Positions 48,114-56,918 of a stretch of DNA of 64,000 bases are shown one piece after another. The notes below the pieces were generated by a model. The model was not told the DNA's origin. It was given only the letters and a program-made list of their open reading frames with translations, and made no database searches. Where the stretch lies: the NCBI GenBank assembly GCA_016125225.1, contig WGME01000003.1, positions 1,105,192 to 1,169,191 of the forward strand, read 5' to 3'. Position numbers and translations under genes: made by a program. Position 1 is the first letter of the stretch. Each line of letters starts with the position of its first letter. The stretch is from a bacterium (lineage in GTDB: Bacteria > Planctomycetota > Planctomycetia > Planctomycetales > Planctomycetaceae).

Positions 48114-48412
48114 CGTCAGTCTCCGCCGATCTCTCTTATCTGCGTGTGAAGTCATTTGCTGCGAACGTTGACAGGACGTCAACAGACGGCAACACAGACA
48201 ACGGCTGAGAACAAATGCGATGCCAGAGTGTTAAGGAATCGGAATGGTCTGCGTGTAATTCATTTCCGGGGAATGGGTTATGGATGTAACATTTTGTAAG
48301 GGGCCGCCGAACGATCCTAGAACATGATGCCGAATAGCCTCAGGCGACACAGCGTGTGGCGAAAAGACAACGTGCTGTGTTGCCGGTCCGAGATGGTCCG
48401 GAACGACGAACG
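48114..48412. other. 299-nt gap between aldolase-like gene and activator gene
   Basis: No gene is supported. On the minus strand it holds the leader of the activator gene and the 3' tail of the aldolase-like gene. GGCGACACAGC (48343-48353) pairs with GCTGTGTTGCC (48374-48384) with one mismatch, a possible terminator without a U-tract. Confidence 0.5.
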
Positions 48413-49711
48413 CTACAGAAGCCCGAATGCCTGACGAAGTTCGTCGATGACAGCGTCCGACATGGGAACCAATGGTCCCAACGGCCGACTGAGGAGCAAC
48501 GCTTCGGCTGTCGTCTCCAGCACTTCCAACCGGTCGAACGCATCCAGCACACTCTTGCCACATACCAGCACGCCATCATTCGCCAGCAGGGCAATCGGCT
48601 GCTCGGGAGTAATGCGGCGGGCGAGTTCGCGGCCATCGCCAAACGGCAGCTCAAATGGTAAACGCGGCACATCGCGCAGGAAGAGATAGCTTTCGGGAAT
48701 GGTGCGGGTGGGTAACTCCGCCGTGGTCACGCAGAAAGCCGTCGCATTGGGGGGATAGGCCGTGACGATCGAGGCGACATCGGGATGGGCGGCATAAATG
48801 GCCCGGTGCATCGCCGTTGATCGGCTGGGTTCTTTACCGGCTTCGCGGAGGCCATGATCGATCAAAACCAGATCATCCAGTTCGATCCGTTGTCGGTCGC
48901 GCTGATAGGGGGTGATCAGAAAGGTATCGGCATCCAGTCGAGCCGAGAAACTGCCGGCCGTGCTGATGAAAAGGCGTTGCTGGTAGCCACGCCGGACGAA
49001 GTCGCGAAGTTGGGTGCGGAGTTCTTTTTCGAGGCTGGCCGGTTCCTGCGGATCGAATTCGGGCCAGACCCGTGCTTGACGGCGAGAGAGTTCGAGTTGT
49101 TCGTCGGTTAACGTTTCAATTTCGCCAAGGGCCGATGCACCGATGAGAATTTGTGCCGTGAATTCCAGGGTTTCAAAGCGCTGGAAGGCTTCGGTCAGAT
49201 CACGCCCGCCGACCACGACACCATGATTTTCCAGAATGACACAGTCGAAGCCTTGCGCGAAGGTTGCGGCGATGTTCTCGGCAAGTTGCTGGCTCCCCGG
49301 TAATGCATAGGGAGCGAAACCGGCCTCGCCGCAGACATGTTTTGCCTGATGAAACAAGCGGGTATCGGGAATTTTGCGGCTGATGCTGCAGGCCACCAAG
49401 GCCACGGGATGCGCATGCACGATGGCTTTGAGATCGGGGCGGGCCTGATAAATCGCCTGATGAAAAGGGTATTCTGAAGAGGGCCGATGTCGGCCTTCGA
49501 CTTGTCCGTCGGGTAACACACGGACAATATCGTCACGCTGCAAGGCCCCTTTATCGATGCGAGCCGGGGTGATCCACAGGCTCCCGTCAGCATCGCGAAT
49601 CGAGAGATTGCCTCCCGATGTTGTCGTCATGCGGTAGCCGTAAATTCGCCGCATGGTCGCGAGCAATTCGTCACGCGGGTGGATCAGCCGATCCTTGCGA
49701 TCCTGCGACAT
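48413..49711 (-). CDS. tandem class II aldolase/adducin protein
   Basis: 432 aa made of two fuculose-1-phosphate-aldolase-like domains. Domain 1 (about 10-220) keeps the zinc and active-site pattern: TTSGGNLSIRDADG, SSEYPFHQAIY, KAIVHAHPVALVAC and ENHGVVVGGRD. Domain 2 (about 225-430) has FISTAGSFSARLDADTFLIT, SRSTAMHRAIYAAHP, IVTAYPPNATAFC and LANDGVLVCGKS, with the His-x-His and Asn-His replaced. So one half is likely catalytic and the other structural. Substrate unknown. ATG 49711 is preferred over ATG 49720. Confidence 0.85.
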   Translation of the reverse strand: MSQDRKDRLIHPRDELLATMRRIYGYRMTTTSGGNLSIRDADGSLWITPARIDKGALQRDDIVRVLPDGQVEGRHRPSSEYPFHQAIYQARPDLKAIVHAHPVALVACSISRKIPDTRLFHQAKHVCGEAGFAPYALPGSQQLAENIAATFAQGFDCVILENHGVVVGGRDLTEAFQRFETLEFTAQILIGASALGEIETLTDEQLELSRRQARVWPEFDPQEPASLEKELRTQLRDFVRRGYQQRLFISTAGSFSARLDADTFLITPYQRDRQRIELDDLVLIDHGLREAGKEPSRSTAMHRAIYAAHPDVASIVTAYPPNATAFCVTTAELPTRTIPESYLFLRDVPRLPFELPFGDGRELARRITPEQPIALLANDGVLVCGKSVLDAFDRLEVLETTAEALLLSRPLGPLVPMSDAVIDELRQAFGLL

Positions 49712-49832
49712 GAAAACCATCCCTAGTTGAAGAAGTTCTTTGTTTGACGCCGTCGCGTGATATGATAGACGGCGGAGAGGTCAACCGCGAGTGGTATGGT
49801 GGCCGCTTGCGACCTCACGAAAGGAGTCGCTC

Positions 49833-50135
49833 ATGTCCAGTCAATTTGCTCATCAGCAGGAAGTGGAATCCGCTCGATCGTCCGCCTTGCAGACCACCCC
49901 GCACAGCCTGGAATGCGAAGTCCATGCCCGGTTGTCGCAACATCCGGGGCTGACGGTGAAATCTCTCGTGGTCCGCAGAATTCCCAACGGTGTCTGCCTG
50001 GAAGGCCGCATTGAAACCCAGGATGATGCGTTTGACCCGGCCCGGTTTGTCCGCCAGATTCCCGGCTTGGGTGAAGTGGTGAATCATCTCGTGGTCAATC
50101 ATATCTCGGAAGAAAACTGCGATTCCTGCGTGTGA
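49833..50135 (+). CDS. small BON-like domain protein
   Basis: 100 aa soluble protein. From LECEVHARLSQHPGLTVKSL through NGVCLEGRIETQDDAFDPAR to VRQIPGLGEVVNHLVVNHI it follows the alpha-beta layout of a BON domain (helix, then GxVxL strand, helix, and a final V-strand). BON domains in bacteria usually bind membranes or lipids, but no signal peptide is seen here, and the end is Cys-rich (EENCDSCV). AAGGAG at 49820-49825 defines ATG 49833. Divergent from the aldolase gene. Confidence 0.75.
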   Translation: MSSQFAHQQEVESARSSALQTTPHSLECEVHARLSQHPGLTVKSLVVRRIPNGVCLEGRIETQDDAFDPARFVRQIPGLGEVVNHLVVNHISEENCDSCV

Positions 50136-50317
50136 TGTGACTTCCAGATCGCGGGAAGTGCAGCGTTTTTCAGGCGGTTTTTGCCGTTCACCGTGGGAGT
50201 TGGTGCAAACTCTCACGGTGAGACGATCGCGCAAACGTTGTCGACCTTGGCGCATGTTTGCGAAGATTTCTACAACCTTCAGAGTGGCGACTTCGGTATC
50301 GCCGGATGGAGGTGTGT

Positions 50318-50539
50318 ATGAAACCAACGAACATCCTGCGCGGACTGGTGATTTTCAGTGTGTTCATGGCTTCGGGCTGTGCATCGTTCTGGCATGATCT
50401 GCAACCGCATCGGTTACGACGGCTGAACCGTGGCCCGGCACCATCGATGGACCCGGAATTTTCCGCAGCACGGCCTACATCTTCTTTGCCGGACCAGTGG
50501 GAGTCCGTGGACGCGCCGGTGGTCCGCGCTCAGCAGTAA
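50318..50539 (+). CDS. small lipoprotein of unknown function
   Basis: 73 aa. MKPTNILRGLVIFSVFMASG ends in MASGC, a lipobox that places the lipidated Cys at residue 21. The remaining 53 residues are polar, Pro/Arg-rich and without recognised motif. GGAGG is 6-7 nt before ATG 50318. It lies 182 nt after the BON-like gene and converges with hemC. Short, but the ribosome site plus lipobox support it as real. Confidence 0.75.
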   Translation: MKPTNILRGLVIFSVFMASGCASFWHDLQPHRLRRLNRGPAPSMDPEFSAARPTSSLPDQWESVDAPVVRAQQ

Positions 50540-50560
50540 CTGGGCTTGGCACTCGTTGAG

Positions 50561-51496
50561 TCACGCCTGCAATAAGGCCCCTTGCCGCGTCAATAATTCG
50601 GCGACGTCTTGGCCGACGGCTTCCGGTCTGTTTGCATTCCCCGTGGCGGCGGCCGTCCAGCGCTGTTTGCCATCGAGCGTGAGTACCACGGCTTCCAGAA
50701 ACAACTGGTCTCCGGTGATCTTCGAGGTCACACCCACCGGGGCATGGCATCCCGCACGTAGTTGAGCCAGCAGAGTTCGTTCCGCTAAAGCGGCGGCTCG
50801 GGTTTCACCATGATTCAGCGCTTCGAGGCAGCCGATCGTGAAATCATCGCCGCGGCGGCATTCGATGCCAATGGCCCCTTGTCCCACGGCATGATACATG
50901 AAGGGGGCCGTCAGTGGCCGGGCTATGCGATGTTGAAGCCCCAACCGGTCGAGACCGGCACAGGCCAGAATCATGGCGTCGAATTCACCGGCGTCGAGTT
51001 TGGCTAACCGTGTCTGCACATTTCCGCGAACTTCGAGCAATTGCAGATCCGGGCGATGAAACAGAAGCTGTGCCTGACGGCGGGGACTGCCCGTGGCGAC
51101 TTTCGCTCCCATGGGCAAAGGGAGATCCGCTGTGGTGGCCGCCGTCGCCGATTCTGGAAGCACCAGGGCATCGGCGGTCAGTCCACGTTCCGGAATGGCC
51201 GCTAATGCCAAATCAGGATGGGCTTCGGTCGGCAGATCTTTGAGGCTGTGGACGGCGAGATCCGCGCGGCCATCGAGCACGGCCAGTTGCACTTCGCGCG
51301 TGAAGACCCCCAGTCCACCGAAATCCCGCAGCGGTTGTGACAGGACACGATCACCTGTGGTGGAGACTTCGACCAGTTCCACCGTGATGTGCGGGTGATG
51401 TCGCCGCAGCAATTCCGCAACATGCCGTGCCTGCCACATGGCCAAAGCACTGGCTCGGGTCGCGATTCGAAGTGGAGTTGGAGACTTCGTATTCAA
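50561..51496 (-). CDS. hemC: hydroxymethylbilane synthase (porphobilinogen deaminase)
   Basis: Joins four porphobilinogens for tetrapyrrole synthesis. 311 aa. PLRIATRASALAMWQARHVA, STTGDRVLSQPLRDFGGLGV, FTREVQLAVLDGRADLAVHS, LKDLPTEAHPDL, ATGSPRRQAQLL and VRGNVQTRLAKLDAGEFDAM are all present; the dipyrromethane cofactor cysteine is in LRAGCHAPVGV. The apparent start is TTG 51496; no ATG precedes the conserved part. comF lies 21 nt upstream on the same strand. Confidence 0.96.
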   Translation of the reverse strand: MNTKSPTPLRIATRASALAMWQARHVAELLRRHHPHITVELVEVSTTGDRVLSQPLRDFGGLGVFTREVQLAVLDGRADLAVHSLKDLPTEAHPDLALAAIPERGLTADALVLPESATAATTADLPLPMGAKVATGSPRRQAQLLFHRPDLQLLEVRGNVQTRLAKLDAGEFDAMILACAGLDRLGLQHRIARPLTAPFMYHAVGQGAIGIECRRGDDFTIGCLEALNHGETRAAALAERTLLAQLRAGCHAPVGVTSKITGDQLFLEAVVLTLDGKQRWTAAATGNANRPEAVGQDVAELLTRQGALLQA

Positions 51497-51517
51497 CAGA
51501 GATCGATCCGGGAAAAG

Positions 51518-52312
51518 TCAGTGGAGTTTGCTGCCACGGTGGCCCAACCCCCGCGCCAGCACAACCACCAGCACATCGGCAGCACCAGCGGCGATAAGAG
51601 CCTGTGTTGCTGCATGGGCCGTGGCACCCGTCGTTAATACATCGTCCACGAGCAGCAATCGCAAGCCATCCAACCGACAACCTTCAGGAGTGGTAAATGC
51701 CCCGCGTTGCTGCTTACGCCGTTCACTGGGCGTCGACGACGATTGTAGCGGAGTGGCCTTCGGTTTGCGGAGTATATGAGGGGCATAACGCCGCCGCAAC
51801 CGGCTTGCCAGACGCTCGGCGACCGTTTCCGATGCGGCGTGCAACTGCCAGAAGCGGCGCTGCCAATGATGCGGAACCGGCACAATGGCATCGAACGGTT
51901 CGACGAGCAATTCCGGCAGTCGGCTGTCGATCAGCATGTCGGTCAGAGCGGAAATGTGGGGGGCTCCGTGAGCCGTTTTGCCTGTCAGAATGGTCCGGCG
52001 TAATGTCGATTCATAGGGCCCCAAGGCCAGCACGCGGCGGAAGGCAAACCGTTCCTCTCGGCAGTAAACGCAGCCTCGCTGAGTGTTCAGATTGGGACCC
52101 ACTGGGGCGGAACAGCGCTGGCATAACTGGTCGACTGGAGCTGTCACCTCTTGGCGACAGGCGTCGCAGAAATTCGTTTCAACTAACGGCTCAGCGGCAC
52201 AGAGCAGGCAACTTGGCGGAAAGAGAAAATCCCAGCCGGCTGCCCCGGCGGCAACGGCACCTCGGCGAAAGACTTCCCAAATCTGTCGATCGCCCAGCGT
52301 GGGGCTCGCCAT
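51518..52312 (-). CDS. ComF family protein
   Basis: 264 aa. N-terminal four-cysteine zinc-like part (CLLCAAEPLVETNFCDACRQ ... CQRCSAPVG ... CVYCREERFAF) followed by a phosphoribosyltransferase domain with the PRPP loop LLLVDDVLTTGATAHA. ComF proteins support DNA uptake and replication-fork restart in other bacteria; the role here is inferred only by family. ATG 52312 is preferred over the longer frame to 52366. Possible operon with hemC. Confidence 0.92.
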   Translation of the reverse strand: MASPTLGDRQIWEVFRRGAVAAGAAGWDFLFPPSCLLCAAEPLVETNFCDACRQEVTAPVDQLCQRCSAPVGPNLNTQRGCVYCREERFAFRRVLALGPYESTLRRTILTGKTAHGAPHISALTDMLIDSRLPELLVEPFDAIVPVPHHWQRRFWQLHAASETVAERLASRLRRRYAPHILRKPKATPLQSSSTPSERRKQQRGAFTTPEGCRLDGLRLLLVDDVLTTGATAHAATQALIAAGAADVLVVVLARGLGHRGSKLH

Positions 52313-52432
52313 GATTGTCGACCTGTTGGTAGATGCCAAGGCTATGCCGGTCGGAGGGATATCCAACCGGCCTTTGGCAGTCTACCATACGGCACAAGCC
52401 TGCACCCCTGTTCTGAAAACGCCGACCGTTCC

Positions 52433-53857
52433 ATGAGTTCTATCGATCGCGATCTCACCGCCGAGCCCCCTGTGTTGATTATCGGCGGTGGCCTGGCCGG
52501 ACTGGCGTGTGCGGCGGGTCTCGCCCTGCATCAAGTCCCCGCCGTGATTCTCGAATCGCGGCCGCGGCTGGGGGGGCGAGCCAGTTCTTTTCAGGACCGC
52601 GCGACCACGGAATGGGTCGACAATTGCCAGCATGTGGCGATGGGTTGCTGTACCAACTTTCGTCATTTCTGCCGCATCACCGAAATCGAGGACCAGTTTC
52701 AAGCCGCAGAGACGCTCTATTTTGTCGGTGACCACGGCCGCATTCATCGCTTCGCTGCCAATCCCGGACCGGCACCCTTGCACCTCGCAATGGCCTTTGC
52801 GGGATTGGGGTATCTAACCTGGGCCGACAAACTGGCACTAGCACGCGGACTGTCTGCTTTGGCTCGTCAAACTCAATTTGATGACCGGCAATCGTTCGCC
52901 GAGTGGCTCGCAGCACACAAGCAACCGTCCCATGTGATCGAGCGGTTCTGGCATGTGGTGCTAGTCAGTGCCCTCAGCGAATCACTCGACCGAATCAGCG
53001 TGCCTCATGCCCGCAAGGTGTTGGTGGACGGGTTCCTCAGGCATCGCGATGCCTGGAAAGTGTCTATTCCACGAACGCCCCTCGAAGAGGTGTTCGGCAC
53101 GCAGGTGCGACGCTGGTTAGAGACGCGTGGCGTTCAGATTCACACGTTGACGGCAGCGGAATCGATTCAACTCAGAGATGAAGAGGTGGCCGGCATCCAA
53201 TTGCGTGATGGCACCACCCGCACTGCGGCAGACTACGTGCTGGCAGTCCCCTGGCATTGTGTACCGAGACTGCTCCCTGAAGAATGGCGAAAGCAATCGC
53301 CGTTCGAAGAATTGTCACAATTGGAATCTGCCCCCATTTCCAGCGTGCATTTGTGGTTTGATCGTCCGGTGATGCCTTTGCCGCATGCCGTCTTCACGCA
53401 GGGACTGGTACAGTGGGTGTTTCAGCGATCAGACCCGCAAGAGTCTGGCGCGTCGGAGTCATCCTGCTATTATCAGGTGGTCATCAGTGCCAGTCGGGAA
53501 GTGGTCGCCACGGAGACCGAAGTCATTCAACAGCGAGTGCTGGACGAACTGGCCAACGTCTGGCCGGCCGTTCGATCCGCAAAACTACTGGCGGCCCGGC
53601 AGGTCACCGAACATCGGGCGGTCTTTTCGGTCACACCGGGAGTCGAATCATTACGGCCCCGGCAGCAATCCCCGTGGCCGAATCTGCAACTGGCAGGCGA
53701 TTACACGCAGACGGGATGGCCCGCGACGATAGAGGGAGCCGTTCGCAGCGGCTTTCTCGCCGCGGAAAACGTGCTCAAACGCCGGGGTCGCGATGTGAGC
53801 TTGATTCAACCCGACCTGCCCACGTCGTGGTTGTCGCGCTGGCTGTATGCATTGTAG
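52433..53857 (+). CDS. hpnE: hydroxysqualene dehydroxylase
   Basis: FAD-dependent amine-oxidase-like enzyme that reduces hydroxysqualene to squalene in the HpnC-D-E route. 474 aa. FAD site VLIIGGGLAGLACAAGLALH, ESRPRLGGRASSF, the HpnE block WVDNCQHVAMGCCTNFRHFC and the C-terminal NLQLAGDYTQTGWPATIEGA. hpnC and hpnD are not next to it. The presence of squalene synthesis matches what is known for Planctomycetota. It is followed by the K+ channel gene after 73-115 nt. Confidence 0.9.
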   Translation: MSSIDRDLTAEPPVLIIGGGLAGLACAAGLALHQVPAVILESRPRLGGRASSFQDRATTEWVDNCQHVAMGCCTNFRHFCRITEIEDQFQAAETLYFVGDHGRIHRFAANPGPAPLHLAMAFAGLGYLTWADKLALARGLSALARQTQFDDRQSFAEWLAAHKQPSHVIERFWHVVLVSALSESLDRISVPHARKVLVDGFLRHRDAWKVSIPRTPLEEVFGTQVRRWLETRGVQIHTLTAAESIQLRDEEVAGIQLRDGTTRTAADYVLAVPWHCVPRLLPEEWRKQSPFEELSQLESAPISSVHLWFDRPVMPLPHAVFTQGLVQWVFQRSDPQESGASESSCYYQVVISASREVVATETEVIQQRVLDELANVWPAVRSAKLLAARQVTEHRAVFSVTPGVESLRPRQQSPWPNLQLAGDYTQTGWPATIEGAVRSGFLAAENVLKRRGRDVSLIQPDLPTSWLSRWLYAL

Positions 53858-53972
53858 ATTACGGGGCCAGCAGTTCCACCGTTCTGGAACCGAAACACCT
53901 TTTGCAATTCCGTGACAGCAGGTAGCGGTTATTCACGCCATATTAAGACAGATCGTACAGGCACTGCTGGGA

Positions 53973-54932
53973 TTGGTGGTGTTCACGCTCATTGGGGCCA
54001 TTGGCTTTCGGCTGACCGAAGGCTGGGACTGGCTGCAGTGTGTTTACGAGGCGGTCATCATCATGACCACGGTCGGCCTCTCCGCGACCAGCCAGTCGGA
54101 ACTCAATCCTTCCACAAAAATCTTCATTATTCTCTATCTGTTGGTGGCGATCGGCCTCTTTTCCTACAGTATTTCGCACATCGGTAACCAGCTTCTTCAG
54201 TTGCAACTTCACGGTATTCTGGAACAGCGTCGCATGGATCGTTTATTGCAGAAACTGCGGGATCACTACATCGTGTGTGGCTACGGTCGGATGGGACAAA
54301 CCATCTGCCAGTATCTGCATTCGCGTGGTAAATCGTTTGTGGTGATCGACAACAGCGAAGCCCGCCTAGAATTGATTCAGAAGCAGGAAGGCTGGCTGGT
54401 GGTGCTGGGCGATGCCACCGACGATGCGATGTTGCAGAAGGCGGGGATCACTCGGGCCAAGTCCCTGGCGACCGTCTTGCCGACCGATGCCGATAACATC
54501 TATGTCACCCTGAGTGCCCGTCTGCAGAACGAAGGCATGCAGATCATCGCCCGCGCGAGTGACGAAAAAGCGGTGACGAAACTGGAAAGGGCCGGTGCCA
54601 CGCGGGTCGTCAGTCCGTTCAGCAGTGGTGCCGTGAAAATTGCCCGCTTCATGCTGAATCCCAGCATCGAAGATTTCTTTGAAGTCACCGACGACCAGGG
54701 CAGCCAACTCGAAATGGCCGACGTGGCAATCGGCCTGCAAAGCCCCTACATCGGCCGAAAGTTGATGGAGACCGACCTGCAGGCGCGGGGCATCATGGTC
54801 ATTGGCATCCAAAGGGCCAATGGCGAACGCCTGATGCCGCCGCGAGGTTCGTCCGTCATCGAAGCGGGAGACAGCCTGATCATCTTCGGCAGCTCCCCCG
54901 CCGTAAACAGCATGCTCTCTGAAGCCAATTGA
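53973..54932 (+). CDS. two-TM potassium channel with RCK (TrkA-N/TrkA-C) domains
   Basis: Ion channel subunit. TM1 (VVFTLIGAIGFRL), pore helix and filter TVGLSATSQSE, TM2 (KIFIILYLLVAIGLFSYSIS), then a Rossmann TrkA-N domain (HYIVCGYGRMGQTICQYL, VVLGDATDDAMLQKAGI) and a TrkA-C domain (RLMPPRGSSVIEAGDSLIIF). TTG 53973 is the first standard start, but TM1 then looks truncated; the frame extends to a stop at 53913 and ATT 53931 would restore the membrane segment. The filter lacks the GYG of K+ channels. Family assignment is firm; K+ selectivity is not. Confidence 0.85.
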   Translation: MVVFTLIGAIGFRLTEGWDWLQCVYEAVIIMTTVGLSATSQSELNPSTKIFIILYLLVAIGLFSYSISHIGNQLLQLQLHGILEQRRMDRLLQKLRDHYIVCGYGRMGQTICQYLHSRGKSFVVIDNSEARLELIQKQEGWLVVLGDATDDAMLQKAGITRAKSLATVLPTDADNIYVTLSARLQNEGMQIIARASDEKAVTKLERAGATRVVSPFSSGAVKIARFMLNPSIEDFFEVTDDQGSQLEMADVAIGLQSPYIGRKLMETDLQARGIMVIGIQRANGERLMPPRGSSVIEAGDSLIIFGSSPAVNSMLSEAN

Positions 54933-55059
54933 CTGGGAAGCACTCAGCAGGCCCTATCATACAGCGCGGTCGAAAAGTGCTCACGGTGGTGCTGGAAAAA
55001 GTTATCCCTGAGCCGCTTTGCCGCAACTTCTCTGCCCAAGACATGGGCTGGCCTGAATG

Positions 55060-55095
55060 AAAAAAGCCGACTTGCGATTTTTCACAAGTCGGCTT
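55060..55095 (-). terminator. rho-independent terminator of ssrA
   Basis: Minus-strand stem AAGCCGACTTG (55095-55085) pairs perfectly with CAAGTCGGCTT (55074-55064) across a 10-nt loop, followed by a run of T to 55060. It begins 3 nt after the tmRNA 3' end. Confidence 0.9.
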
Positions 55096-55098
55096 CGA

Positions 55099-55457
55099 TG
55101 GAGGCGGCGGGAATTGAACCCGCGTCCTGTGATCCCTCGACGACAGCTTCTACGTGTGTAGACGGCTGATTCATCTCATCGCGACCGGCTCAACCGACCA
55201 GGCCCTTCGCGACCAGCTCTCAACTTTGTCTCGTCTGGGGATAGACAGCAGTGACCCCAGACCAGCCGGAATTGGCAAGTGACTTTTGGGCGCCTCCGGC
55301 AGGGCTCCCGCAGTCACGGCAACCTATGTTACTAGGCAGCCAGAGCGTAAGTGCCAGTGTTGGCAGTTGTTGTTTGATCAGCTTTTTACGTGGCCCACTG
55401 ATCAACCACGACACGCGACCATCGCTTGCGGTGACCCAGTCGAATCCGGTCGCCCCC
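55099..55457 (-). ncRNA. ssrA: transfer-messenger RNA (tmRNA)
   Basis: 359-nt one-piece tmRNA that rescues stalled ribosomes. 5' GGGGGCGACCGGATTCGAC pairs its first seven bases with the 3' acceptor CGCCTCC (one G-U pair); the T arm GCGGGTTCAATTCCCGC is intact. The tag frame runs from GCT at 55382 to TAG at 55334, encoding ADQTTTANTGTYALAA, with a second stop TAA next. The resume codon follows GTAAAAA. CCA is not encoded after the discriminator A. Expressed from a promoter at 55490-55517, ended by the hairpin at 55060-55095. Confidence 0.95.
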
Positions 55458-55489
55458 GACAAACGGCCGATCTAAAATCGGCAACATTT

Positions 55490-55517
55490 ATGATATCGGC
55501 AGACGCCCGGTGGTCAA
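55490..55517 (-). promoter_or_regulatory. ssrA promoter
   Basis: Minus strand TTGACC (55517-55512), 16-nt spacer, TATCAT (55495-55490). Five of six consensus bases in each box. Predicted transcription start is about 30 nt before the mature tmRNA 5' end, leaving a leader for RNase P to remove. Confidence 0.65.
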
Positions 55518-55561
55518 TGGGCAAAAACTATCGGCCAGGACCCATTCCACCAGATCTTGAT

Positions 55562-56692
55562 TCATTTCCCCGGCCCTAGTTGCTGCGCCAGTTTTTCGTG
55601 AGCGGCAGCCGTTTGCCGAATCAGCACCAGTGGGCCGAATACAGCCACTGCGCCACCGATCCCCTCGACATCTTCCCATGGTCCCAGTTCTTTGATTTGC
55701 ACCACTTGAACGGCGATTTCTTCGGCGTCCAAATTTCGAGTGCGGGCATCGTAAATCTGCACCATGAGATATTCAGACGCTTTGACTTTCGTCGTGATGT
55801 AGAGGACTTCATTTCGGATCAGAGGGACGAGATCCTTCTGAGCCAGAGCTGTGGCCACAGTGATTCCGGCCGCCTCTTTTTTACCGGATAGCGAAATCTT
55901 GGTGGAGAGGTCAAGGCCCTCATCTGCCAAGTCTGTCTCCGATAGCACGACATTCATTTTCAATTCTGTTCGCAAGAGATCGCAGAGTTGCTTGATTGTC
56001 AGTTCACCGGCGGCCAACTCGGTTGGGCGAGCCAGGGTGCGGCGCAACAGATCTTCACTGCGTTCAACCAGCGTGGGAGTCCGGCGTTTGCCAGCCAGGG
56101 CCGCCGTGATTCTCTCCAGCAGGTCTGCGATTTCCGCCTGCATGGATGGTGATTGAGAGATGGTGATGTTCTGAGGGGAAATCGCCAAGACCGTTCCCCC
56201 AACGCCATCAATTTGCTCCCATTCGCCTGAGCACATTCGCTCCAGGACGACCTGCAGCATGATTGGTTCAAAGACACCGAGACCACCCAGGGGATAGGTC
56301 CGCGTGACAAGCTGCTCGTTCAACTTGGCTTCAGGAGCGACGTACAACGTCCCTTTATCGACGACGTAACTCAATCGAAACGGTTCAAGGATCAAGTTCA
56401 ATGCCGAAGCCAGAGTGATTTCCTCGGCTTGAATTCCGGATATCGGGATCGCTGGATCAATGCCCAACTTGGCTAACGATGCCGAGTCGATCTGCAATTT
56501 CAATTTGTGCTTCGTACACAGAGTTTCCAGCAGTTGATCCAAGGGTTGCGACTCACCACTCAGTGACGTTTTCTGGATCAGCCGCTTATCCAGCGGAGCC
56601 TGGGCCACGAGTTCTACTGGCGAGATGGCGGACAAGGTGATGAAAAGCAACCCCAGCCAGATCGGCAGTGTTTGGAAGCGAGAGAGCATCAT
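55562..56692 (-). CDS. exported protein with two secretin N-domain-like units
   Basis: 376 aa exported protein, unknown function. Signal peptide LPIWLGLLFITLSAISPVEL. The body holds two similar halves: STN-like LETLCTKHKLKLQIDSASLA ... ALNLILEPFRLSYVVDKGTL then N1-like GEWEQIDGVGGTVLAISPQN; and again LCDLLRTELKMNVVLSETDL ... LIRNEVLYITTKV then LGPWEDVEGIGGAVAVFGPL. It is related in pattern to the protein in the mur operon. ATG 56692 has AAGGGA at 8 nt. It reads divergently from the DUF1501 gene. Confidence 0.75.
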   Translation of the reverse strand: MMLSRFQTLPIWLGLLFITLSAISPVELVAQAPLDKRLIQKTSLSGESQPLDQLLETLCTKHKLKLQIDSASLAKLGIDPAIPISGIQAEEITLASALNLILEPFRLSYVVDKGTLYVAPEAKLNEQLVTRTYPLGGLGVFEPIMLQVVLERMCSGEWEQIDGVGGTVLAISPQNITISQSPSMQAEIADLLERITAALAGKRRTPTLVERSEDLLRRTLARPTELAAGELTIKQLCDLLRTELKMNVVLSETDLADEGLDLSTKISLSGKKEAAGITVATALAQKDLVPLIRNEVLYITTKVKASEYLMVQIYDARTRNLDAEEIAVQVVQIKELGPWEDVEGIGGAVAVFGPLVLIRQTAAAHEKLAQQLGPGK

Positions 56693-56918
56693 GAGATCGT
56701 CCCTTATCAGATACAGGAACAAACGCACAGAATTCGTAAGCTACAGTGAATTTCTCCACAGGTACAGAAAAATCAGGGACAATCCTCCATATAGGGGTAT
56801 TCCGAAAAATGGGGCGGCGGCCGGTGAATTGTATGGAATAAATCTCCAGCGGCGGCCATCATATAGACGGTTCCTCATATCTAGCCCGGTTTCGGGGATC
56901 ACGGTTCGGAGCCCTACC

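Noticed and set aside
49744..49766. TTGACG and TATGAT upstream of the BON-like gene as a promoter
   Set aside because: The spacer is only 11 nt; sigma-70 promoters need about 16-18.
55220..55462. 80-codon frame on the minus strand
   Set aside because: It lies inside ssrA, in a different frame from the tag; the RNA gene explains the sequence.
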